The notes under the pieces: generated by a model
Told to the model about the DNA's origin: nothing
The model's input: only the letters and a program-made list of their open reading frames with translations
Databases searched by the model: none
Program-made: the position numbers and the translations under genes
NCBI RefSeq assembly: GCF_024323335.1
Contig: NC_066582.1
Location: 87,602,944 to 87,666,943 of the forward strand
From: Lathyrus oleraceus
Taxonomy: Eukaryota; Streptophyta; Magnoliopsida; Fabales; Fabaceae
Reading direction: 5' to 3'
Length of the DNA stretch: 64,000 nucleotides
Shown here: positions 15,760-26,949 of the stretch, piece by piece
Numbering within the stretch: the first letter of the stretch is position 1
Layout of the letters: each line of letters opens with the position of its first letter

Positions 15760-16205
15760 AAAGAAAATTTTGTTTAGATTCTGTTTCTTTGAATCTATTT
15801 GATGACGTGACAACTATGAAATCTTCATATTTGATGATTGACAGATCATGTGACATTTAATTTTATTATTTATTTATTTTTATAATTCAAGTCATTTTTT
15901 TAAATAAAAAAATTATAAAATTATTTTATAAATTATTTTATTAATATTTTTTTGGATTCAATACATTTTACTCCATGTAATGTGAGCGAATTTCGGTTTA
16001 TTCTCTTGTAATTTTTTTTACATGAGAATAAATCAAAATTCGCTCGCTCAAGTAAAATATATTTAACTAAAAAATTGAAAAAGAAATAAAAAATAAAAAA
16101 TTCACGTGGATTTAAAAAAAACATGTGGCCTGCCCAATCAATAACTATAAGGATTACATAGTTGTCACGTCACCGAAGGGGGACAAAGAAACAAATTTTA
16201 AACAT
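15760..16205. mobile_element. Foldback (MITE-like) element with internal hairpin
   Basis: Two nested inverted repeats are visible. Outer arms: GACGTGACAACTATG at about 15803-15818 faces CATAGTTGTCACGTC at about 16157-16172, with flanking similarity (TTTGTTT / TTTCTTTG words) on both sides. Inner arms: an arm of about 45-50 nt at 15962-16012 (including GTGAGCGAATTTCGGTTTAT) faces 16019-16068 (AAATCAAAATTCGCTCGCTC), with a T-run loop. The whole could fold into one long imperfect hairpin. It has no coding capacity. Termini and TSD were not fixed, so coordinates are approximate. Confidence 0.6.
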
Positions 16206-16249
16206 TACAAGGGGATAATAAAAAAAAAGGATTAATTACTATGCATTGT

Positions 16250-16410
16250 TAGGCTTAAAAAGATTTTTTACACTGTTGATTCATCACAATCACCCGTTTG
16301 CATTACTTTATAGATTTTTAAAATAAAAGTCAAACTTATTTCAATATCCAACGGATATGATTAATTGACGGTGTAAAATCTTTTTACACTGTCAGTGTAT
16401 ATCAATTAAA
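16250..16410. mobile_element. Small MITE-like repeat with TTTTACAC / GTGTAAAA ends
   Basis: AAAAAGATTTTTTACACTG on the left faces GGTGTAAAATCTTTTTACACTGTCAG on the right. The right part is itself a short hairpin (GTGTAAA / TTTACAC, about 16371-16391). Repeats with this ACACTGTCAGTGTA signature are common in legume genomes. Boundaries are approximate and no ORF is present. Confidence 0.45.
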
Positions 16411-17262
16411 TCCATAAAAAAATTTACAAGGGAGTAAACTGAAATTCGTTCACATAACATGGGATAAAATATATTTAACCCTAAAAATAATTTACCTCTG
16501 GAATGTTTCTCATAACATGTAGATCGTAGGAGTCCTCAAAATTAGGTTAGACATGTGCCACTTAAGGCTATTGAATTCTCATCTCATTGTCGCATCTCGA
16601 AAAATACGATTCCTCGCGATGGTCGCGGAAAAACTTAATGTTCGAACAGAGTCACCACCGAACTTTATTTATCCCAATGAAGAGATAGGAAAATATCGAT
16701 AAAACCTTTAGAAAACGGAATAATGGTCGTCGCAACCATATTCGGGTTCGGGAGTGGATTACGTAAGGGGAAGGTATTAACACCCCTTACGTCCGTTGTA
16801 CCCAACGGGAACCTTTCAGTTCTAATTTGTGTTTCGAGTGTTAATTTATGTTTGTTTGTTATCCTTGGGTTATAAAATATTGAAAGTAGAAATGGATGAG
16901 AACCTCAGAAAGGAGAAAGGGGAGGTTTTTTATTAGTGTGCTCGCGAAGATACATCAATCTCCTGCCTACGTATCCTTAAACAAGGAAATCAGAGCATTC
17001 GTAGTTCGGGGAACTACGATTGGTTGGTGTTTTTTAATGAACAACTGTTTAGATCACATCCTAAAGGCTAAACGTTGACTTGTCTACTCTCGGCGGAGGC
17101 TTAAGCACTAGTTTCTTGTGCGCATTAGAAAGGATTTAAATAGTGTTCTTTCTGAAAAGAGTTTTTGGTCACACGGGGGCGACAAGTTGGATTAATATAT
17201 TGGATATTTTGTTTGATTGGTTGTGTTGAGATATTTTGGTTGGTTGAGATGTTTTTTGGTCG

Positions 17263-20190
17263 GATGACGGTTACTCGGATAGTCGAGTAAGACAACTCGT
17301 ATCCTAATAGTCGGGAAAGGAAATAGAAGACTCTAGTCCACTTTCTTTTTCATCCTTAATTATAGAAAGGATTTGATAGTAATTAAGGTGTTTTGAATAG
17401 ATGACGAATATTCAGATAAACGAGTAAGACAACTCATATCCAAGCATCGGGAAAGGGAATAGAAGACTCTAGACCACTTTCTTTTTCATCCTTAATTATA
17501 AAAGGATTTTAATGATGATTAAAGTGTTTTGAATGGATGACGAATACTCGAATAGTCGAGTAAGATAATTCGTATCCTAATACTCGGGAAAGGAATAGAA
17601 GACTCTAGACCACTTTCTGTTTCATCTGAGTGATTATGAAAATAGGTTTATGTATGTGTCATACGGTGAACTGACTTTGTGTGTTTTTGCTTTGGAAAGC
17701 AAATGTCGCGGTTAGCAAGAGTCGCCACCGACTTTTCTTTTATCCAATAAGGAAAGGTGGAAAAGAACAGGAAAGACCTTAATTAGATTTTGGGTTCGGG
17801 AGGTACATTATACAAAAGGAAGGTGTTAGCACCCTTTGTATCCATGGTTATCCATGGGCTCTTAATTGCTTGATCACTTATGTTATTTTCCTTGTCTGAA
17901 AAAAGTGTTTGTGAATCGCTTAGAAAATGTTTTGAAAAGAGAGTTTAACTTTGTAATGATTCTTGTACGAATGTATACAAAGTATTTATCTCGTTTAATT
18001 TTGAAAGTTGTTTAGAAAAATATAACTTGGCAATGATTCTAGTATGAATGTATACCAAGTGGTGATTTTCTAGTAGATGTTTTGCAAAGTGTGATGTATG
18101 AAAAAAACGTTTTAGGTTGCGAGTTAGCAATTAAGAGTTATACCTACCCAAGGTCTTTATGGGCATTTCCTATCCTTATGAGGGTAAAACTGTCCTTTCT
18201 ATTGAGAAGTAAGTAGTTTTATCCTTTGGATGTAAACGGGACATCGTAGGGTCATCGATTGGTCATTGAAGGCAACATCTGTAAGGATACCTTAGCATTC
18301 GAAGGGACGATCATCATTTAACCGTAGGCTACAATGACGGGTCATCGAGGGACAAAAATCATATATTCGCAGGCAACATCCGAGGGACTATGATTTATCT
18401 TATAGGGACATGATGATTTAATCGGAGGGTCTCTGCTAAGTGTATCCCCACATTCGCGGGACATGACCGTAATACCGTAATACCGTAAGGCAACAAAGAG
18501 AGGGCCAGGATCACATATTCAAAGGCAATATTTTATAATCAATTAGGCAATTAGGATGAATCTCCATATTATAATCAATTAGGTAATTAGGATGAATCTC
18601 CACAATGGTGTCCCACAAATAAAGTGGAATACCTAGCAAGCTACTTTCTCCGGGAGTATGTGAACCCTTACAAAATTCAGCAAACAGGTCAGAATACCAA
18701 ATCAGGGTGCAATCGAGAATTACACCACAAAAGAAACACAGCGGTAGGAATGTCAGGCAAAATAACGCATGGTTAGAATAAAACAGATCAGATAAGCATA
18801 GAACAGAACAGAAAAATCAGCGACTGTCACGTTCGCCCCTGCCTCGCCTAGCGAAGGCTTAGCGAATACTCGCTACATGCTCGCTTAGCGATGTGCTAGC
18901 GAGCGGCTGCGGGTTCTGGTTTTGGTAACAGTACAATTCCAGAAAACTCCAAACCCTATGGCATCCATTACAGAAATTACATGGTTAAACGTTCAAGATA
19001 TTCATACATACTTAAATTCACATGCGAAAACTTAAGATATTTTATAAATTCAATCATAATGCCACATGCAAGTTAAAAACATAAAGCGGTAATAGTAATG
19101 CAAACCTGTTTGCAACTGAATTGCAACCTTGAATTGGCAAGTCACTCTTAGGGTTGGCGCCGGATTGAGTTGGGCGGAGGTAACCTTGGTGCAGATGAGT
19201 TTCCTTCAGGGTTTCCTTTAGGGTTGCTCTGAATTCTCTGGGTTAGCCTCCAGGGTTTGCTGTGTTGCTTCTGTTAGTCTCCGTCCGTCCGTCTGTTTTT
19301 TCCTCCCCTGGTTCTGACTGAAGTTGTGGTATTTATAATGAATTTTTGTGACCTAATGGGCTCAGAATGAAGCCCAAAATTTCTGGTGTTCGCAAGCTTC
19401 GCTAGGCGAATGGTATAGCGAAGGGTTCGCTAGGCGAAGGATTTGCTCGCCTAGCGAGCAAGTCAGTTTAGGCCATTTTCTGGATTTGGCCACCTGTATG
19501 CTGGGTCTTTGTTCCCTTAAGATCAATGTCTTGAAAAACAAGTTGGAATGCCTTGAAAAATGCCTTGCAAGATTAATGGGCAAATTTTGGGGTATGACAG
19601 TATGGTTAATGTATTTTAGAATAAACGACAAATGCTCGAACGACTGAGTAAGATAGCTCATATCCAAGCATTTGGGAAGAGGAATTGAAAACTCAAAACC
19701 ATCTCCCTTTTCGTATAATTTTTGTGAAAATGATTTGATTAAGTTGTATGTTTGTGAAAAATGATAACTGTTTGCCTGACCGAGTAAGAGAATTCGTATT
19801 CAAACAATTGGGGAGAGAAGTTGAAAACTCAAAGTCATCTCCCTTTTCATTTAGCTTATTATGAAAATAATTTGATTTAATCGGAGTTTAGATGTTTGTA
19901 ACGAAATGACGAGTGTTTAACTGATCGAGTAAGAGAACTCGTATTTAAACAATCGAGGAGAGGAGTTGAAAACTCAAAAACCATCTCCCTTTCTAATTTC
20001 TTTTATTGTAAGAATATTTTGATTTAATTATGCTTAAGTGGATTAGAAATGATGACTATTTGACTAACCGAATAAGAGAACTCGTATTCAAATAATCGAG
20101 GAGAGGAATTGAAAACTCAAAGCCATCCCCCTTTTCATTTCCAAAATAGTATTTGATTAGTGATTAGGTATTTTAATTTAATTTGAATAA
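17263..20190. repeat. Tandem repeat in LTR A, unit about 137 bp, seven copies, interrupted
   Basis: Units begin at about 17263, 17400, 17536, then after the solo LTR at about 19624, 19760, 19904 and 20048. Each carries a (G/A)ATGACNANT... opening, a GAGTAAGANAACTCGTAT core and a GAAAACTC / GAAGACTCTAG...CACTTTC half. The period is 136-144 bp. LTR C has a related array at the same relative position. Confidence 0.8.
17652..19604 (-). mobile_element. Solo LTR B nested in LTR A, TSD GTATG
   Basis: The LTR spans 17657-19599 (1,943 bp) with an 8-bp terminal inverted repeat TGTCATAC / GTATGACA. It is flanked by GTATG at 17652-17656 and 19600-19604. Removing LTR and one TSD restores the 137-bp tandem array of LTR A without a gap. 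Internal landmarks (AGAGTCGCCACCGAC, GGGTTCGGGAGG, GGAAGGTGTTAGCACCC) relate it to the other LTRs, but it is much shorter. Nothing remains of an interior, so this is the product of LTR-LTR recombination. It contains several CGCTAGGCGAA-like words (about 18845-18905 and 19395-19465). Confidence 0.93.
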
Positions 20191-23100
20191 AAATACTCGA
20201 TGTTGGATCGAGGTTTTAAATTGTGTTTGCGAATAAATTGGGTTATTATTGGTGTATCAATCATCTACTCGATTAATTAAAATCGAATAGGTCTCATTGT
20301 AAAAAAGCCCAAGAGTAAGCTATGTGAGGTTGATGGCGATGCTTAAAAAGCGATCGACTTACAAAGGTGTTTGAAAATAGGCTCGACTTTGAATCGAGAG
20401 ATATGTGATTTTAATGGTTTAAAGTGGTTTTAAATTGATGAGATTGAAATAGTGTCTGAAATGATAGTGGAAGCAATCGATCAATGTTTAATTAACAAAA
20501 TTAATTAATTAAAATTTGGTTAAATCGATTAATTAAATTAATTAAAATTAATTATCAAAATTATTGAATTGAATCAAATAACTAAGTTAATTAAAATTAA
20601 TTAATCCAAAATAACTTAACTAGTCAAAATTCAATTAATTAATTTTAATTACAATCAAAAGATATAAGTGACAATTGTCGATTTATCTAACGGAATCGGT
20701 GTGCTCAAAACCAGTTTGTACGAAATGACAATACAATTAATTTCATTCGTAAGATCATAACTCGGTGAAATGTTCGATTAATGTATTGAAAAAAAAGGTG
20801 GCATAACGACATGAAGTTGCCGAATCCACGGATCCAAAATCTAATTTAAAATTCAATACAATAAAATAACAACCCAATATTATCTACACCATAGAATCAT
20901 TACAAAACTAAAAAATAAAGAAAAAACCAGCAAGGCATAAATTAAGCAAAACAATTGCAACACAAAGTAACACATGATACTTCATCAACGACAATAATCA
21001 ATTTTTAAAACACCAATTACGAGATCTTAAATCAGGATGGAAGTTCTTAAAACCGAATTGGATCCATACCACCATGGGTGACCTCTTTTTTATGCTATAC
21101 ACTACTTTATATATGGAAAAGATCAAAAGTAAAAGTTAGGATGCATTAAGTTTAAATATCCAGACCAACTTACTAATACCAAATCTCGTGTACTGACCAA
21201 CAATGATAATTAAAAATAAGAATACAAAATCATATGAATAACTTAAATAAAATTAAACCACATGCAAAATGGAAAAATTTATAATAGCCAATCAAGGTGT
21301 ACTTATGTAATGTTTACCATTCTAACAGAGCCACAGGAAAGTAATAGTATTAAATACGTAACAAATCCATCACAATTAACACTAAGCGACCTCGATATAG
21401 TTCAATATGCACATGAATTTAACATGATGTAGTTAGTGTTGCATAAATAGAACATCAGTAAACATTTTAAATATCATTATAAACCAATGCATTGTCCATA
21501 ATAATAATAAAACACTTGCCGAAATGGAAATAAATTGAACATGATTAAAACAAATATCAGTAATAATTTACTAGGTGCAACACTCACAAGTTATAGCATT
21601 AAACAATGAGGAACAATATCCTTCTAAAGTCAGTAACAACAGCAATCTGGTAAGATGATTTGCAGACTCAAATACACTATGAAATCGGCAGAACGCATCG
21701 CAACCAAAGTTGTAACCGACCACCTAATGGGAGAAAGCTCATAACAACAAATAGTCTCTACAACTTGGAGAATATTTACAAAATTGAAACAGAAATTTTG
21801 CAGTGTGAAATCAGTATACACTCACGTACTCGACATATACCAGACCGATCGGTGCCAAATATTTGTCATTGACAGACCCAATTTGGACGCCAAAATGCAA
21901 ACAATAGCAGCACAAATTGAATGTTATATATGCATTAAACAAACATACATGATAGACAACACAATGTAAAGATGAACACGATGATTGTCGTTACCGCAAT
22001 ATCGAATGGTTGTCGCTGGAAGTGCTATGAATACCTTGTCGACGTGAAGAAATTTTGTCCATCGGATATTATTGTGGCTGAAAGTTGAGAAGTGCGGTTC
22101 TTGTTGCAAGTTGAGATCCGGTTATATATGAGTCCAATACACGAGCCTCTTGGGAGACACTCTTCGAACATGACGATGTGAGTTTTGAAGCCTACAAAGA
22201 TGACATCCCGACAACGAGAACTATATGAAGAAAACTATGATTGAGTTCTCGCTCAGAGCCATAAATAATATATTAAGCCTCATGAGAGTATTGGCGGTAT
22301 CGACGGAGGTTTACGGCGCGGTGAGGATGGGTGTGCGCGTCGGTGGTGCGTGGTGAACGCGACACAGGTGGTTTGACGATGTGAGAGGGAGTTCGTCAGT
22401 GTGTTCGTTATGGTTTTCGGTCGGTGGAGTTCACAACGGAAGACGGCGGGGGTTGTTGGTTCGTGGCCGGAGGCGACGATTTAGGGAGAAGATGGAGGGA
22501 GTATCACGGTTTGGGTTGAGGATCCCAGGAAGAAGATGGGGATGGTGGTAGCTTTAAAAAGTATAGGAGAGTTGTTGTTGTGGGCGGCGCCTAGGTTGAG
22601 GGAAGAAGAAGTTCAGTGGGTTTTGGAGTGGTGGTGTCACGTCGTAGAAGAAGAGGAACATAGTTTCCTTTTAAAGTTTTTTCGTTTTTCTCTTGGACCA
22701 GTGGTGTATATGAGTGAACTCCCCTTTTTCACTTTTTATTTATTTTTTATTTTTAGAACCGTTGGATGAGAGAGAAAGGTCTTTGTGTGATGTGAGTCAA
22801 TGAGTCTGAGGGAGGAAACGTGTGAGGGTATTAAATGAGGGGATAGAGAAAGATATAGAGTGAGTGAGGTGATAGGTGGCGTGTAGAGAGAAAAGAGATC
22901 CGGCAGATTTTGCCAAACTGTTCAAAAAGATCTTTTCAAGATTTTCAATGCTGGCTATTATTTTTCCAAAAAAATCCAATGTCAAAAATATATTTGTTAA
23001 CCATTATTATTACCTATTATTAAAGAAACATATTTATTAAAAACTCCTAGACAGTAATTTAATTTTAATAATAATAATAATAATAATAAAACAATCTCTG

Positions 23101-23905
23101 ATTTGAATACTAGAACAAAGAAATAAAAGGACCGATTATAAACAGAAGTCGGATGAAAATTTGCTCGAAAAATTAAATCAGACACACTAAAATGATCAGT
23201 ACAAAATATACTTATTGAAAAATTACAGCGTTTCTTCAAATTCTGAAATAAGTTTGCACCGGTTAAAAGGCTCAGACGGGTCAAAACGCAACTGAAATAG
23301 CCGCTGAAAAATACAACGAGCACACCAGGTTAAACTACATGAACCGTAGATTAATAATATTGGCGTCTGCAATTTTAATTTCGAAACTTTTTATCCGCTG
23401 ATTTTGTCTGTACTTGAGAAAAGATTTAACCAATTTGTCTGTATTTTCAATAAATTTATTTTGACTGATATTTTAGGTACTATTTATGATGAAATGCATG
23501 TTATGTTGTACATATGATGCAAATTAAAAATGAAATCGATTTTACAAAAATTTAAATATGCCCGGACAAAATTGGGGTATGACAGCTGCCCCTATTTAAT
23601 TACCTTTAACCAGAAGGTGTGAATGACAGCAGTCTTCGTACATTCGTGGTGGAAGATAATTAAATACGAAAAGACCCAAATTTTGTCCTTTGAAATGCAA
23701 GGAAGAAATGCAAAAAGAAAATGCAGTGAGAAATACAGTAAAAGACATTATCCTAAAGTAAAACGAAACAGCCAAGATTTTCTGGGAGTTGTCGGAACAG
23801 TATCTCGGACGTCATAGTCGAGATATGTTAGTAATGGAATGACATCCCTAGCTTAATCTCAAGACTTTTCCAGGGTGCTAGGGCAGTATAAAGAAAATAG
23901 GGCAC

Positions 23906-24330
23906 GAGACTCTTCATATTGATGAAGCAGCATCTCAAACAGTAAAAATGAGATTCTCTGTATCGGGTCGAAACAACATCTTATATGATAGAATTAAGAT
24001 ATTCCAGCAAGGGAAACATACCTTAATTGAATCTAAGACTCTCTGAGGATATTAGAGCAGTATCTCTAAAAAATTTGAAATGAGACTCTTCATATTGATG
24101 AAGCAGCATCTCAAATAGTAAAAATGAGATTCTCTGTGTCGAGTCGAAACAACATCTTATATGATAGAATTAAGATATTCCGGCAAGGAAAAATAACTTA
24201 ATTGAATCTAAGACTCTTCGAGGATACTTAGAGCAGTATCTCAAACATATAAATGAGATTCTTCAGATAAATGAAGCAGTAGCTCAAACAAATAAATGAG
24301 ATTCTTCAGATAAATGAAGCAGTATCTCGA
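23906..24330. repeat. Tandem repeat, unit about 176 bp, two and a half copies
   Basis: GAGACTCTTCATATTGATG begins copies at 23906 and 24082. Each unit also contains GTCGAAACAACATCTTATATG and a TTAATTGAATCTAAGACTCT segment. A shorter derivative (GATTCTTCAGATAAATGAAGCAG) then repeats twice near 24250-24330. Confidence 0.8.
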
Positions 24331-24947
24331 CTGTTCGTCTGTTGGGGGAAATTTTTAAGAAAGGACTCCTTTTGAGGGAGATTTACTAGAAATGCTCTGC
24401 AGGGGGAAAAGCTCATAAGAGACTTTTTAGGGTAACCTCTGCTTGGGGAGCAATGATTGTAAAGAAAAATGCTGGGAATATCATTATTAATCATAAAGTT
24501 TGAAAAAATGATTTGCTGAGAAATAATCCCACGAGCATATGCAGGGTAATAACTTCATTTGGAAATGAGGAATGTCCAAGATATACATGAATGACCTTGG
24601 ATCCTGATATTTTATGTTTGATTTTTGTATGATGTTCCTCTTTAGGTGGGAATTCCATGCATGGGATGGTGCATGGGATGTATGCAAGTATGCAATTTGC
24701 TGGGGGATATTTGGCTGTGCATGTAGGAATGCGAATGATTTTTGTTTTGTTGAAATTCCCATTTTTGTGGGAGTGTTATGCATGAGTATGCTGATGATTG
24801 ATATGCCTGTGTTTTTTTGAATTTTCTGTTTTGTAGGAAAACCATGTATGGATGATTCGTGTGATGCATGTGGGAATGCAACTGGGTAATTGGATGTTTT
24901 TGTAGGGTTTAATTCTTGATTGCCAATGAGGTTGGACTTTAAATGGG

Positions 24948-25560
24948 AACTGCCAGATGAGAGCTGGTGAAGGAGATTGAACTGCCAGATGAGGACAACA
25001 CTTGAAGGACATGTTACCAGACGCGAACTGGTGAAAATAATTGAAATGTCAGACGGGACTGAATTTATTTTTGTTTGTCAGACATGAACTGGTTTTTAAA
25101 GTAGGCTACCAGACGAGAACTGGTGAAAATAATTGGCTACCAGACGAGAACTGGTATCGAAATGGGTGGCCTACCAGACGAGAACTGGTATTTGGAGATA
25201 ATTTACCAGACGAGAACTAGTATTAAGACATAATTTACCAGACGAGAACTGGTATTTGGCAAATGATTTGTTGTACAAGAACTGATTTTTGATACAGTTT
25301 TCCAGACGGGAACTGGACTTTGGAGTAAGTTGCCAGACGAGAACTAGACTTTGAAATAAATTGCCAGACGGGAACTGTGCTTTGAAATAAATTGCCAGAC
25401 AGGAACTGGTTTTTTGAAAAAGGTTTGCCAGACGGGAACTGGACTTTTGAAATAAGTCGCCAAACGGGAACTGGACTTTGAAATAAAGTGGCCAGATGGG
25501 AACTGGACTTTGAAATAATTGTCCAGACGAGAACTGGACTTTGAAATGGCCAAGCGATGT
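24948..25560. repeat. Minisatellite with CCAGACGAGAACTGG core, about 19 copies
   Basis: Units of about 30-45 bp each carry a CCAGACGNGAACTGG core with a variable AT-rich linker (often TTTGAAATAA in the second half). Core sequence drifts from GACGAGAACTGG in the left half to GACGGGAACTGGAC in the right half. Reading frames through it on the minus strand give repetitive FQSPVPVW-like peptides and are not genes. Confidence 0.9.
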
Positions 25561-26533
25561 TGGGCTTTGGTGTCAGATTTTGTGTTTCAAGGCTTTTTGA
25601 TGCCAGATTCATGTTATGGGGTTAAACCCGATGAATTTTATGATATGTATGGTTTTATGTTAGAGCAAAGCGACATGACTAATGCATGAGGATGCTTTAT
25701 GCAATGATTTGCAGGTTTTCAAAATGCCCCTGCGTGGGTATTGGAAAAGAAGGTTCTTTACAGAAAGGCTTTTGTCTGTCAGATGGTTGTTTTATGTGAT
25801 GATATCATGATTCCCCGACACTTGTCTCGAACTCTATGGTTGCTGACGTGCGACCAAACTTTCTGATTGACCGACTTGAAAACATGGAGAGGACTTGCTC
25901 CTATATGGCTCATCTTGCCCCAGTTTGTTGGGTCTTTACGGACGTTTACCTCGAAAGGATTTTGAAAGCAATTGTACCATAATTTGGAGATGGCTTGCCC
26001 CAAAATTTAAAGTTATGAAAATATTTTTCCTTGATTAACCGACTCTCGGAGTGGTTTACTTTTCTATACTTTTGAGGTAGTTTGCCCCAGTATGAGCGTT
26101 GAAGCGACTTAACTCACCCTGACTGAACATTGAAGGGGTTTGCCCCATATTCATAGGTTCAGAGGTAGTCTTGATTCTGATAAATGGTCAAGCTTCTCTG
26201 ATTGCTCTTTGTTGAAATTTCCCTGACGTCAAGTACTGACTTGCAGTTAAAATTATTTATTCAGAAATGGTAATTTTAATGCGATACTCATGCAGGTTTT
26301 GAAAAGAATTATTATTGAAATGATGTGATAATGTGTGGCGAATGAACCATTTTAATCCAAACGCAATGATGATTTAACAATGCGAAGGATACAACAAGAA
26401 GATTGTACGAAAGTAAAAGATTAGCAAATTTTTAGGAGTCATATCATACAACTTTGAATTTTCGGGACGAGATGGTAGTTAAATCACATTTTTTGAAGTT
26501 ACTTCATGCCTTAGACCCCTAACACGTCCTATG

Positions 26534-26949
26534 TGTTGAGAATGTATCAAGTGTGAGTAGTGTGCGTAATAGTCCCACATTGGTTGAAAATGTGGAGATT
26601 TGAGCATTTATAAGTGAAGACCCACTCACCTACCACCTTAAGGTTTGGGGTGAATATGCGGTGTGTCTCTCACAAAGGTGTTACTCTAAAAGGAAGTCCC
26701 ACAATGTTCAATACTCCATAGTAAAAAACTCCCTCAACAAATGGTATCATGAGCCTTTGGTTTGAGAAAGGGACCGCCACAAGGGTGATGATTAAGAAAC
26801 GTTTTGTTGAAGAGTGTCAATGGCGTCAGGGTGACGAATAAGAAACGTTCTGTGCAGTACAAAAGTTTGTGGAAGTAAGAAGATCTTCCACTTAAGGGGG
26901 ATATTGTGGACTCACACTTGAGGGGAAGTGTTGAGAATGTATCAAGTGT
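26534..26949 (+). mobile_element. TRIM-like miniature LTR retroelement, 3' LTR truncated
   Basis: 5' LTR is 26534-26739 (206 bp) with TGTTGAG / CTCAACA ends. TGGTATCA at 26742-26749 is a primer site matching initiator-Met tRNA, two bases after the LTR. The interior is only about 180 bp with no coding capacity and ends in a purine-rich tract (CTTGAGGGGAAG). TGTTGAGAATGTATCAAGTGT at 26929-26949 repeats the first 21 bp of the LTR before similarity ends. Size and layout fit a terminal-repeat retrotransposon in miniature. The missing 3' LTR body prevents a TSD check. Confidence 0.75.

Larger units (their letters stand above)
16588..23584 (-). repeat. Ogre-like Ty3/gypsy 3' LTR (LTR A), about 5.05 kb after removing a nested solo LTR
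   Basis: On the minus strand the LTR starts TGTCATACCCCAATTTTGTC (right end, 23584) and ends CGAGATGCGACA (left end, 16588). The segment near its 3' end (GTATTAACACCCCTTACGTCCGTTG, read on plus about 16775) recurs in LTRs C and D, linking all three to one group. Total span is 6,997 bp, of which 1,948 are the nested LTR B and its TSD. Immediately right of 23584 is a purine-rich minus-strand stretch (AAATAGGGGCAGC) that fits a polypurine tract, so this is a 3' LTR joined to element interior and not a solo LTR. No PBS is seen to its left. The 5 bp left of it are CTCAT. Confidence 0.8.
23585..26528 (-). mobile_element. 3' internal (untranslated) region of the LTR A element
   Basis: Sequence lying between the presumed polypurine tract and the TRIM. 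It has no long ORF and two families of tandem repeats, as is typical of the long 3' untranslated region of Ogre-type elements. GCCCCAGT / TTGCCCCA words recur around 25915-26155. The gag-pol region and 5' LTR are absent, so this is a 3' fragment. The right limit is uncertain; sequence character changes by about 26450-26530. Confidence 0.6.

Noticed and set aside
17704..19599. Left end of solo LTR B at the TGTCGCGG near 17704
   Set aside because: The flanking 5 bp do not match; TGTCATAC at 17657 gives a perfect GTATG duplication and an 8-bp inverted end.
22321..22720. GC-richer stretch with an ORF at 22536-22769 as a gene
   Set aside because: Lies within LTR A, has no recognisable domain, and corresponds to the leader-like part of the LTR.
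24948..25560. CRISPR-like array
   Set aside because: Core and linkers are both repetitive and variable, the genome is plant, and there are no associated genes; it is a minisatellite in an element's 3' region.
25235..25612. 125-codon minus-strand ORF as a repetitive protein gene
   Set aside because: It is a reading frame through the minisatellite.
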